Shown here: piece by piece, positions 13,176-24,189 of the stretch
How positions within the stretch are numbered: the stretch's first letter is position 1
Layout: each line of letters opens with the position of its first letter
Source of the DNA: Uloborus plumipes
Taxonomy: Eukaryota; Arthropoda; Arachnida; Araneae; Uloboridae
Direction of reading: 5' to 3'
DNA: 64,000 nucleotides
NCBI GenBank assembly: GCA_038373865.1
Contig: JAXGGA010001105.1
Coordinates: 62,001 to 126,000, forward strand
Translations under genes and position numbers: made by a program
Notes under the pieces: generated by a model
What the model was told of the DNA's origin: nothing
Databases searched by the model: none
What the model saw: only the letters and a program-made list of their open reading frames with translations

Positions 13176-13484
13176 TCTACTTATATTAAAAATTGAGTAT
13201 CTATGTCTGCTTCTTTCTTTTGAGCCATCTGAACTTACTGAAACTTTCCTCACCATCTTGAAGGCACGAAGTGCCTGTGCAACATCTCAATAATTCAAAT
13301 GATTTTTTGATGTAGGAAAAAAGAAAAGGCGCAAAGGCGCCTCTTAGCGAGCCGCCTTGGCGGGGAGTAGTTTCTTGAAATTTTCCTCACTACTTTCAAG
13401 GCACGAAGCCTTGAAATTTTGCTCACTATTTTGCCTTGAAATTTTCCTCACTACTTTCAAGGCACGCTGGGCCACGTGCGTAGT
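13176..13484 (+). mobile_element. Helitron-type fragment, copy 2, with GC-rich internal repeats
   Basis: Starts A|TCTACTTATATTAAAAATTG at 13176. It then carries repeated units of the type gcgagccgccttggcgggga / ttttcctcactactttcaag, which also occur at 32880-33080. The end near ctgggccacgtgcgtag looks like a decayed hairpin. Exact end uncertain. Confidence 0.6.
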
Positions 13485-15089
13485 TTGTCTTGAAATCTTA
13501 TGAACATTAAATTATATCAAGTAATATAACATCAGAATGAGGTAAAAGTTAGAGAGGAGGGACGTTATGTACCAACATGCCGCAGGAAGCTAATCTAGCT
13601 GCCCTGGTAGCTAGTTGGAAAATTAATAACAGTTGCAAAGATAGTAGTATAAACATTTTCGAAACCTAAACTAAAAATATAAAGATTAAAATATTCAAAA
13701 CTGAAATAATGCTGCTGTTGGTCTTATCTTGTATAATTAACTAAAAAAAGGTTCAAGTGTTTAACTCTATTCAAAAGTCTATAGAGAGAAAATGAAGATG
13801 TGGATTCTTATTTTTGCCGCTTTATCACTAAATTTAAAGATCAACGTGCTTGTCCAGCACATAATTAATGCCCTTTGCTGCTTGTGAACTTCTATCGATA
13901 CCTTTGCCACGTACGCTTTCGAAATAAAAATACTCGCACAGCTTTTTTACCATCAATATATTAAGAAGAAACTAGTAAACGAACTTTCTAATCTGAAATA
14001 AAATGACTTTCTTCTCTCTCTGCACGCATTGCCTTGAATACTAACGAAGTCCTATCCTCACTTGTTGAATGTAAATCACGAAGCAAAGGAAAATTCTCCG
14101 CTGACATCTTGCAGAAGCATCTTCTTTAAAATAAGTTTTATCAGATTTTACAAGATGTCACGTCTACAACGTGTCACAAAACGTCCAGCTAACATTCTCA
14201 TAGAAGTCGAATTCGGAAATCCAGAGGCAACGACCTCTTGGATTATAAAAAGAATTTCTTTTAGAAGAAAACGATTCACGAAGTGAAATTCTCGGAAGCA
14301 AGTTGTTTTCGAAGGAAATGTTGTTTAATTTCATACCAAAACGAGGAACTTTTTTTGATGGAAGTTGTAAACAGATACAAATGTATTTTATTTGATGATG
14401 ATTCAATCCTCTAATGAGAAATTTAATTTAGAAAATAAAGTATGGGTAACTGGAGGATACTGCGAAACCCCCTTCTATGTCTTTCATATTAAGGCTACAG
14501 TGGACACAAAAAATGTTTTTTTATTTATTTATTTTTTTTTCAATTATTGATCTAAATGTCTAAAACTTTGTGTGCTTGTATATTTACTATATCTAAAAGC
14601 ATAAAGAAAAAATTGGTGCAAAAACAATAAATACTTTTTTTTGAAATTTAGAATTAAAGAAAAATTTTTTACGAAAATTCCCAAATTTCAAATTGCTCCA
14701 TGCGTCACAATTTTTTTTAAACTTTGAATTTGCACTTAATTTCCAATCATTAGGCATGATTGCATAAATTTTTGCATTACATGTAATGTTTTATGAGATA
14801 ACACAGGCCTGCAAAAATAAACTTTTTAAAAATTGTCTTGATTTAGTTAACTGATCTTTATGTAATTTTTTGCTTTGATTTCAAAAATGATGTAGGTTTT
14901 TTTCTATCACGTAAGGCTTGCCTACAAAATAAAGTTGAAATTTTTGGAAAAAGTACAAAAAACGAATAATTTTGAATTTGTGTTTTATTTTAACAAAAGT
15001 AAAAGCTAAAAAATATGCATCGATACCTAGCTAAAATGAGCAAAATAGTGATGCACATATGTTGCAAAGTTATTATAAGTCTTTGTGAA
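13485..15089. other. AT-rich stretch
   Basis: No gene or clear element ends. Open frames at 14062 and 14164 overlap on opposite strands and lack motifs. Confidence 0.45.
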
Positions 15090-15455
15090 TTAATAAGTAA
15101 GTCAGGTTCATGAAGGACATGAGCGAATAACCGAACGTATTTTGGTTGGTTATGAAATTTCTTCCCGTTTTTCAAATTGAAGCCTTGCACTGAAGAAGAT
15201 AAAAAATAAGTCATCACTGCGATATTCAGGCTCTCTCCAAATCATGGGTGCTCCAAAACGAAATGATTTCTTCTTACCTTGAAATCATTGTCTCAGTTCT
15301 TCCCAACACGTAGACCACACTATATGCGTAGCCCAAGATTTATCTTGATCCCCTAGATTAACACCAAAGTATGCAAAATACACCTTCTTAACAAAATTGA
15401 AAATGTTCCTTTGTTGCTTCTCGACCATATAAGACCCACAAATGTAACAGAAACA
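15090..15455 (-). pseudogene. Degraded copy of a repetitive arthropod CYICG...GAPMIWREP protein
   Basis: Minus-strand frames spell CYICGSYMVEKQQRN, VKKVYFAYFGVNLGDQDKSW, GKKKSFRFGAPMIWREPEY, then after a frame change SSVQGFNLKNGKKF. This order matches an uncharacterised protein family found in many copies in arthropod genomes, usually taken to be transposon-borne. The family normally has further Cys pairs (a CYFC motif after WREP); here that site is lost through mutation. Stops and frame changes show it is dead. The function of the family is not known to me. Confidence 0.7.
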
Positions 15456-17743
15456 GGAGAGTTGACATATTCTCTAGTAGCCATTTTTTCAACAGAGCAT
15501 AAAACTGTTTGAACTGTATACCTCAGTGTCTATAGCGCCACACTGAGTCTCTGACTACAATAAAGGTCAGGGCTCACTACATTCTTCACAATGACGCCTA
15601 GTAGATAGTAGGAATGGGGATGGAGCAGACTGACTGAGAATTGTCTTGTTTCAGTAAGAAATGGATTTTCCTAGTTTTGATTTATTGTCTTATTCAAGTA
15701 AATAAATTAAAACTTTTTTTTTTTTTTTTTTTGAAAATAACGTGCTCACATTGTTTAGTAGCATGTTCACCATAAAAACTCTATTTTAAGACGAAAAATA
15801 CCACTTATATAGACTATAATATTGAAAAATAATACGCACATTGAGCCTGATAACCGTAAAAATAAAAAAAATTCAGGTGAAATTTTTAACTTATATGTGG
15901 GTGATAGAGTTTTTTCACTATTTTTTCCGTAATCAGCACATAAAATACTGCTGAAACCACTGGTTAAATATGTAAAAAATTTTTCAGCGCAGACCTGTGT
16001 AATTTATAAAAGATGGCTAAAAATGAAAAACGTTCGATATGTAAACATCTTTGTCGGTTGCTTCCAAAAAGTAGTCAGCATCATTTTCTATCCAGATTTA
16101 TCTATGTACATATCTTCATTTTACCTCTTTCACTGTTTTGTGAGTTTGCCATCGTGCCAAAAAAAAAAAAAAAAAAAAGCATTCCATACTTAAAAATTTA
16201 TTTTCTACGTGCTGTCGAAGTACAACGGTAGAGCAAAGTAGCAAGCAGTTTCAGTTATCTGGTTTGTATTAGAAAGTAAAACTTTTTCAACGAAACGACA
16301 TGCGAACAATGCAAATAAAAATATATTCCCCTGTTTGGGACGGAGAGGAGAAGAAAGCATGCGTATAGTTTAAATGAAAAATGATCAAATAAGCTTTGCT
16401 TGGAGTGAAAAACCAATCCAATAAATCACAAATTATGAAAAACGTACAGCAAATAATTATTTAAGCAATACGATGGAGTCTCTTCATCAGTGAAAAAACT
16501 TCAACATACAACAAGAAAGCCGTGAAATTTTTTTCACGGCTTCTTGTTGTCTCTTGGACTATTTGCACTGATGAAGAATCTTCATCGTAGCCCAGAAATA
16601 GTTATTTTCTGGGTTTTCTGGATAATTTGTGCTTTATTTACGTTGGTTTTGCCCTCCAATCACGGGTACAGTTTGTTCCTGTTCCCCGTTTCTGAAATTT
16701 GGTTTCAAAGTTTATATGCATTAATTTCAGTTTAAAAGCGTTTGAGATCGGAATACAGTTGCTTTTTGTTTTGTTTATGAAAGTTATTATAGTTTGAAGT
16801 TAAGCATTGATTTATTTGGTGTTAACATACTTAATTACAAAGAGTTTCTAAATCCTTACACTGATAAAGACAATTTATTAAGAGGAAAAAACTATTTTAC
16901 TTATAATTCCTTTTTTAATTTAGATCCTTTTCTCATCAAATTTTTCCTTCCATTGGTACAATTGGCTACAGCCATGTACGTTGTACGTGGCGTTATATGA
17001 TGAAAATTTTAAATGACGTGCGTGAAAAAAGCAGAGGGGTCAACTCTTCAGAAATGTTTTCTTATTCAAATTTTCAAATTTTTTACGACAGTTTATATCC
17101 ATATCAGGACTGCTATGATTCAAACCTCATGCACCAGAACGTTAATTCTAGCTGAGCCCGGGGTAATCGGGATAAGTTGAAAATCTGCTGTATCCTTTCA
17201 AAACGATGAAAGGTCCACTCGTAGAAGGGTGTTGGTAGAAGCTTTGTGAAAAAAACCGTTTTTCATTAAGGATCGGATAAAAAAATATTTTTTTAAAATC
17301 TGAAGTAGTTTTTGTGTATATAAATGAGTTGCACTGAATTTTATCTCCTATTTTGGAGCGGTTCAAAAAAAAATCTTTTGTTGAGTTTAAGTAGATTGAT
17401 AGTTGATAGTTTGGAGAAAAGTGGTTTGTTTCACATTCCAAACATTTTAGCATTTAAACCAGATTTTAAAATCTGGTTAAAAATAAATGTATCTATACAT
17501 ATATATTTATGATTTTCCTAAATTAATGGCAATTTTAAATTTGTAATAAAGCAGTTATGCAAAATCAATCCCCTCTTTTTTTATTAATTCGAGTGTTTTA
17601 CCCAACTATGTGTCCTTAACTAGTCTACATTGTATGTAACTTTACAACAAAAAAGATGTATCGGATATGCATCCAACACATAATGATACGTCCAACTCAG
17701 AAAATTCACATGTAACTGAGCTATTGTATTGAAAAAGATCACA
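15456..17743. other. AT-rich stretch with one foldback
   Basis: Contains poly-T near 15714-15732, poly-A near 16160-16177 and the hairpin at 16479-16577. No supported gene. Confidence 0.45.
16479..16577. repeat. Small foldback (about 100 bp)
   Basis: Outer arms tcttcatcagtg / cactgatgaaga and inner arms caagaaagccgtgaaa / tttcacggcttcttg give a nested inverted repeat with a tiny AT loop near 16528-16531. Confidence 0.75.
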
Positions 17744-18301
17744 CAGTGAACTCTCTCTTGTGCGCCGACCCAAGGGACCAACAGAGAAAAGCGCATAACT
17801 GAAAGAGACGCACAAGTGAACAAGTCTATTTGAAGGTCTAAAGGCAACATAAGTTCTAATAAGAGTATATTTCGATAGAATGTTTCTATAGAAAAGGAAC
17901 ATATTACTAGTTTGGCAGTTTCTGTAACGTAACTATAATGATAAAGAGAAAACAAAAATTGTAGCATAGCTAGTCAGAAACTGCTCTCTTTAAAACGATG
18001 CATAATAAACAATTCTCCCTCTCAGAACTCTAGTTCATGCGGAAAAAATGCCTTTCGTAAGCAGTAAAGGCAAAAACTTGAAAAAGAAAGTGAAAAAACA
18101 TGCTTATTTTTAAGGAAAATATATTAAATATTTTAGATTTTACAAAAAATTCGGCGCATAAGTGAAATATTTATCTTTAGAGCGACGCATAAACGAATGA
18201 TATCATCAATTTTTGCTATAGAATGTGCTGTTACCATTGAAAATCGTCGTATAAGTGCAAAAGGCTCATAAATAAGGCGGTGTATAAGTGAGAGTTTACT
18301 G
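17744..18301. mobile_element. TA-type inverted-repeat element, 558 bp
   Basis: Left end CAGTGAACTCTCTCTTGTGC, right end the inverse of CAGTAAACTCTCACTTATAC, continuing into gCGCCGaCC-like inner bases. The right side is flanked by TA; the left side by CA, probably a mutated TA. Tc1/mariner/pogo-type by ends. No transposase is recognisable inside. Confidence 0.7.
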
Positions 18302-18689
18302 TATTTGTTTCAAATAAGAGCATAATTCTCCGAAAAAAAAAGAGAAGCCCTACCACAACAAATTGTGATCCCAACCCTTGGATACTGGACGAGAGAGAGA
18401 AAGAGAGAGAGGCCTGTTCTGAAGCGGTACAAGGTGCAATGAACTGCAACCACAGGGGCGGTCGAGGGGTGAGGGAGGCGTTGCCACGAGGAACCGGACA
18501 GAAACAGAGCCGCCCTTGTCCTTGTCGAGCTGTCCAGCCGGAACGCGCACAAGTTTCGCTTGTTTTGCTTTTCGCCACGAGCATCCGAAATCTGCCGTGA
18601 AAGTGTGCATTAGTGCAACGGTTCCCAAACTTTTTAGACCACAAAATTCTTAGTGCTTCACTTTTACTCAGAGCCACATGCTTGTTATA
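18302..18689. other. Moderately GC-rich stretch with a hAT-like scrap
   Basis: Contains (GA)n near 18391-18410 and, at about 18615-18640, ggttcccaaactttttagac, resembling the common hAT-type end ttcccaaactttttt. Open frames on the minus strand overlap in three frames without motif. Confidence 0.4.
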
Positions 18690-20753
18690 CACTGCAAAAA
18701 ATAAATAACAGTAAAATACTGAAAGCAGAGGTTTCAGTTTAAAACTGTAAAAGCTCAGTAATAAACTGAAAAACTAGCTATTTTACAGTTTATTACTGTA
18801 AAGCGAGCTGCTTTACAATTTATGACTGTAAAAATAACAATGCTACAGTTTATTACCATAAAATTAGCTGTATTATACTGTAAAAACTACAGCGTAATAC
18901 TGGCGGCAGAGGTTTCAGTTTAAAACTGTAAAATGCACAGTAATAAGCTGTAAAACTAGTACTTTTACAGTTTCTTACTGTAAACTAGCAGTTTTACAGT
19001 TTACCGTTGTAAAATTAGCAATTTTACAGTTCATTAGGGGAGACCGATGCTAGTTGGCATAGTTTTTACTTCTCAATTTTTCTAATTTTTCTGTTGTACT
19101 TATGGTAAAAGTAATTTACGCGTAACATCTTGGCTACAAAAAACAACTAAGAACATCATCTAATATTTACTAGGAAACTCGCGAAAAATATTTTTCGCAG
19201 GCTCCTCAACAGTGCCAACCTACCCTGGATTCGGGGTAAGTTGGCAGACACATCGGGGTATGTTGGCATAACATCGTGTGAAATTATAAATGTGCAGCAA
19301 CATATATTTTTTTATTTTTTTAAATATTTATTTAAATAAATTAAAAGGTAATATGTCAAAACAAACTTTTAAAAAACATGTATGAGCATTGCAGGTAGGT
19401 TACAAATGTTTCATGTCAACTGCGAAAGATGGGTTCTTACTCATCTGAATGGAGAGCTAATTTTCGATTCAAATTTGCATCGGGTGGCTCTGGTCACTTC
19501 CAATACTTTGTAATTTTTACCATAGTGGAAACTGAAAAGTCCTCATTATCGACTCTAAGTATTTGCCCTATATATTTGCGGGCCCCATACTTCACTACCC
19601 CATACTCACCTAATCAGCTCCAACAGCAGCATTTAATGCTGTGTCATCTGCAGGTGGGGGCTGTGTAGAAAATTTGGGGCAGACCATATTCAGTAGAAAT
19701 GGCTTATCTTTATTTTCATCGTTGTACTGAGGAACAAGAAATCATAGCTATCCTCACTATCAGCATACGGTATAGCATCGGAGGAAAGGTTCATCAGTTT
19801 CAGTGCTATTAATATCCTCCTTCTTTGAACGTTTCTTTACAATATTCTTTTATTTCATAGTCATGCTTTTTGTTTTCTTTCTTTGTCCCTTCAACGTAAA
19901 GTGTTTTTATTTGATTTTCTCAGCTTTTCTTTTTCCATTTCATTTTCAACTGAAGTGTCGGTTCGGATTGCACAGTGCCTCCGCTTTTTTCCTCTGGTTG
20001 TCCGTTTTCATGGCCCTACTTTTGGAAAAGGCTGAATGTTTTTAGGGGTCACAAGTTGACATTTTTCTGAGAAGCCAGTTTCACTAGTGGGGATTGAAGG
20101 TTCACTCCTTTCAGCGCTGGCAATAGGGACATTTTAAACACTAGTACTACCCTTAACCAGTAGTAGGAGCATTTTCAGCATCAGCATTACCCGTACTAGT
20201 TGAAGGAACAGAAGGTAGGTCTGTGTAGGTATCTATTACTATGTTATGTCACGCCAACATCATGCCAACTTAGTCAAGTTGGCATGGATCGCTGACCTAT
20301 GCCAAGATACCCCAAGCTGACTCTGTCAACTAGCGCCAAAGGCATTTTCTGGAAAGCATGGCAGCCCTGCCCAGAATACGACTGGGAGTCCAGTAACTGC
20401 ATCAATCCTCAGGCTATTACTCACTGTATCCACCATAAACTTGTTGTGCCTGAGCAAAAATTTTAAGGGTACTGAAAAACGAAAAACAAATCGGACAAAA
20501 AATTTATTCACCAGAAAGAAAAACACAAAAAAATCCATATTCGTCGAACGCATGCTAGCAAGATACTAAAACTGTTGCAGATGACGCAGCAGGTTGCCGA
20601 GTATGTCTCATCACGACGGCAGCGCTGTGGGCCCTGTGTACTGAAAATAAAGGCATAGTGCCAATGTACCCCTTATGCTAAATAGCCCCGGTCTTCCCAA
20701 CTGTAAAATTAGTTGTATTATACTGTAAAAACAACATTCATTTCTTTACATTG
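18690..20753. mobile_element. CACTG-ended 'acagtttattactgtaaaa' element, split by an insertion
   Basis: Starts cactgcaaaaaataaataac and is filled with imperfect repeats of ttttacagtttattactgtaaa, as in 22460-22683 and 29723-30135. It is interrupted at 19037-20698 by a different element. The repeats resume at 20699 and run to attcatttctttacattg, the decayed right end. Confidence 0.7.
19037..20698 (-). mobile_element. Nested pogo/Tigger-like element, degraded
   Basis: Left end ggggagaccgatgctagttg and right end (inverse) gggaagaccggggctattta form imperfect terminal repeats. On the minus strand, near 20040-19900, broken frames read PKNIQPFPKVGP, then RTTRGKKRRHCAIRTDTSVENE, then further down YADSEDSYDF. 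This resembles the C-terminal tail of pogo/Tigger transposases (PFPKAGPRK, RGRKKG, ILTDTPEK, acidic DD end). The catalytic core is not recognisable. Whether the bordering cagtt/aactg belongs to this element or to the host repeat cannot be decided. Confidence 0.55.
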
Positions 20754-22459
20754 TAACTGAAAGACTAAATTTTAAACATCTGGAAGTTAAATGCTAATCT
20801 TTTGAAGAAATTTGGGGAGGAAGCTTGAGTTAAGGTTCCGCGGAACACACTTTCGGAATGGCTGCATTAGTGCACTCACTCTTCGAGATAAAACTCTGAA
20901 GAGAACTCTCTTTTGCCGTGCATCTAAACCTAATCTTAAATCTATTGGAGAAAAACATTATAAATATTTGAAATATTTCACTAACGGTATTGTCTTGCAT
21001 TTTTTTTCTTTCTGAGTTGTCATATCTTGGATATTGTGTTTTGCTATATAAAAAAAATCAAATAAAGAGGTAAAAGCGGTAGCTTGGAAAGAAAATTAAA
21101 TTAAACCACTGTAGCAATTTTTTTTTTAAATTCAGAAACCTGAGAAAAATCTAGAACTCGTTAAATCGGAGCCTCAGAGAACCGGGAACTGCAAAAGTAA
21201 AAAAGCTATTTGAAATTCTAGCTGAAAGTTATAACAAATTTAAATTTCTGCTTTTCATTTTGATTAAAATGCAATTTATGTTGATTTTAACTACCATACA
21301 GCTGCTCAGAAAGTGAAATAGGTGAGATATCTTCCCATCAGCTACAAGGTGTTAAACTTCGATGCAGGATTGCGTCAGGTTGAGGCAATAATTCACGCTT
21401 AATATTTCTTCGTTTCTCTCTACATTAAAAAAAAATAGTGATAATAATTCTGTCTGTCATAGCTGTTTAGGGCAGTTTTTGCTCTGAGCATTTTAACGTC
21501 TCATTAGTCAAAAACTACACAACGAAAAATTATGACAGTTTTATGAATCATTGAGAACTTCCCGTTAGGAAACAGATTAAAAAAAATAGTAGATGGAAAT
21601 GATAGTTTTAAGATATTTAAATTTCAAAGTCAGCAATTCTCTCTCCACCACTTTTTTTTTCCTCCACCGCTTTTTTGTGAGTATAATTTTCTTAAGTATG
21701 ACTGCCAACATGGACATGGACACCGTATCAATTTCGAACATTCACCGTATCATTTGTTTAGAATTTTATAAAAACCGTGAAAAAAGGTTTTTTAAGTAAA
21801 AAACTCTGTTATATTTGTAGCACACGATTGGATAGTAAACACACAAAACAAACACGGTACATAAACCTGTTCAACTTTCTTGCTTTTTTTTTTATTCAGA
21901 AAAAGATTTTAAGTCTATTGTATTTCAATGTGGCATTTCGTATTTCAATTGCTGCCTGGAATTCTTTCAGCGGCAAGTACGTATAATTTTACTTGCGTAA
22001 CTCAAACTATTAAACCGAAAGCAATTTTCAAAACAGGGTCATTTGTTTTTTAACTGAATTTCATTTTGATCCAATTTTTCAGTTCCCAATTCTGCATGAA
22101 CTCATTTCACTTGCTTTCTGAGCTGTCGTTCCCCTTATTCTTGACGGTATTATATATTCAGCTATACAATTCCGATGAAAGGGTCAGAGAGGTTGTTGAA
22201 AAAGCAAATAAACTTGTAGCAAAGCGCGCTTTTTGGATGGATCAAATCCAGATTGTTGTATCGGTGCGCACAGAAAGCAGGAACCGTAAAAATACAAAGA
22301 CTACTTTCAATTCTAAGTCCAATTAGTCAAGACTTTTTAATTTTTGTTTTAGAAACTGAGAGAAATACACCTTTACTCTTCACGCAAAAAATACCTATCT
22401 TAATCCGATACAAGTTTAGCTTTTTCTGAGTATAGAAGATTTTATACAAATAATACATA
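20754..22459. other. AT-rich stretch
   Basis: An 86-codon open frame at 22066-22326 has a Lys/Glu-rich end, but no start context, splice partner or known motif supports it. Nothing else seen. Confidence 0.4.
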
Positions 22460-22683
22460 CACTGAAAAAATGAATGTTGTTTTTACAGTATAATACAGCA
22501 AATTTTATAGCAAAAAACTGTAAAAATTGCTAATTTTACAGTAATAAACTATAAAATCGCTAATTTTACAGTGCCAAACTGTAAAACTACTGATTTAGCA
22601 GTTTATTGCAGTACATTTTACAGTTTTAAATTGGAACCTCGGCTGCTTTCATCAAACTAAAAACAAGTTCATTTTTTGCAGTG
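22460..22683. mobile_element. CACTG-ended repeat element, short copy
   Basis: cactgaaaaaatgaatgttg at the left and caagttcattttttgcagtg at the right are inverse to one another. Between them are ttttacagt/actgtaaaa repeats. No convincing target duplication. It abuts the next element. Confidence 0.7.
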
Positions 22684-22686
22684 CAG

Positions 22687-23731
22687 TAGGGGTGCGACAT
22701 CGATGGCAAAACATCGCTGTTTCAGGACATCGATGTTGGCAAATAAAACATCGACGGTATTGATAGATTGACCAAAAAACATCGATGTTTTCAAATACCG
22801 ATGTTTTATAACATCGATCGTTTAAAAAATATATTAAGTTCATTTTTTTAAAGTAGTACAAATATTCATACATTGTAATCAGTAAGTAATGTTTCTAAAT
22901 GGGTGAGTAAATTCATTTTGCAGTGCTGATATTCATTAAATTATAACTATGACTTTAGAGCTGTCGAAGTCAATTATAATACTAATAATAATTGTATCAT
23001 TTTTTACCAGATTAGGCGATGCAGTAGTATAAGCGTCCGTTGATTGATTAAAGATTGAAATATGGATAGGAATCATTAAGAGAATATTTTATGACACGTT
23101 TTGATTTTAAAACTTAAATAATAAAGGAACTGAAAAGTAACTAGAATAAATATGTATGGTAACACTGACCGTTGAATGGATAAAAGAAAAAAAAATTAAA
23201 TAATATTTTTAAATATAAATTTTATTCAAAAATTGCACAATTAGCAATAAAAGCTTAAAATGTGCACTATGATACAAATACAGACATATTTTAAGTTATT
23301 AAATTAATCGACAAATTATTGACGACGGGGAGTGGAAGGGTGGGGAGAGGTATTTATAGACATTACCATACCTAATATTTTATTCTTATATTTCGCAGGA
23401 AAAAAAGTTTCTTAACTTTCTCCTGCAACATTTATTTGTTTTTCCTCTAACTGTACCACCAGTCAAGAAAGATGTTTTTTTCAATAGGATGCCTACTACT
23501 GTTAAATATTTCAAAATAACTTTTAACCTCATTAAATTTATAATAATGACCCTAATGCGTCTCGAAGGAGATTCATTAAAAATTGAATCCTTAATAACTT
23601 AATTTCATGTGAGCAAAATTATCAGATTTTTCTGAAATTTCTTTGTTTAATTATAAAACATCGATGTTTGAAAAGCATCGACCATAAAACATCGATGGTA
23701 AAAACATCAAATCGATGTCGCAGCACCAATA
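22687..23731. mobile_element. Element with catcgatg-rich inverted ends
   Basis: Left end taggggtgcgacatcgatgg and right end (inverse) tattggtgctgcgacatcga match. Both subterminal regions carry many acatcgatgtttt words (22700-22825 and 23658-23722). The middle is AT-rich without a gene. This style is common in hAT elements, but no 8-bp duplication was found. Confidence 0.55.
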
Positions 23732-24189
23732 TGTACTGTACGAAAATTTCAACATTTCGCAGAATATTTCCTGACAACGTACTAAGGTTTTACAGGTTTA
23801 CACCACCTCCATGTGAAAAATAAGTATTTTTGTGAAAACGTTACCTGCATCCTGAAGTGCGAAGTGTTGCTTACGCAATCTGCGGGAAGCTGTATCAAAA
23901 TTTTGGAAGGTTTCTTAGATTGTTTATTGTTGTTTTTTTTCTTGCTCGATACCTTGTGTTTGAACTTATCCTCCAACTTTACTACCAACGACTCAAAGAA
24001 TCTTATAATGTTTCGTAACAACTCTCATAAATTATTCTTAATGTTAATTATAAAGAACTCAATCTCATCACAACGATGCACAACATAAAAACTCATCGCA
24101 ATTACTAATTTTATAATCTCAAAAAAGAATGAAAATCCTCCCAAACTCATTGTACAATCACTCTCTAATATTCAGAAAAAATAACAACT
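23732..24189. other. AT-rich stretch
   Basis: Open frames at 23782-24088 overlap on opposite strands and lack motifs. The last four bases are the left copy of the foldback element's AACT duplication. Confidence 0.4.

Noticed and set aside
16560..16585. Second hammerhead-like word (CTGATGA)
   Set aside because: No GAAA core or stem II follows. The word belongs to the small foldback.
18231..18692. 153-codon minus-strand frame
   Set aside because: Three overlapping frames over a (GA)n tract and moderately GC-rich DNA. Looks like repeat sequence, not a gene.
22066..22326. 86-codon frame ending in a Lys/Arg/Asn-rich tail
   Set aside because: No family match and no supporting gene signals in AT-rich DNA.
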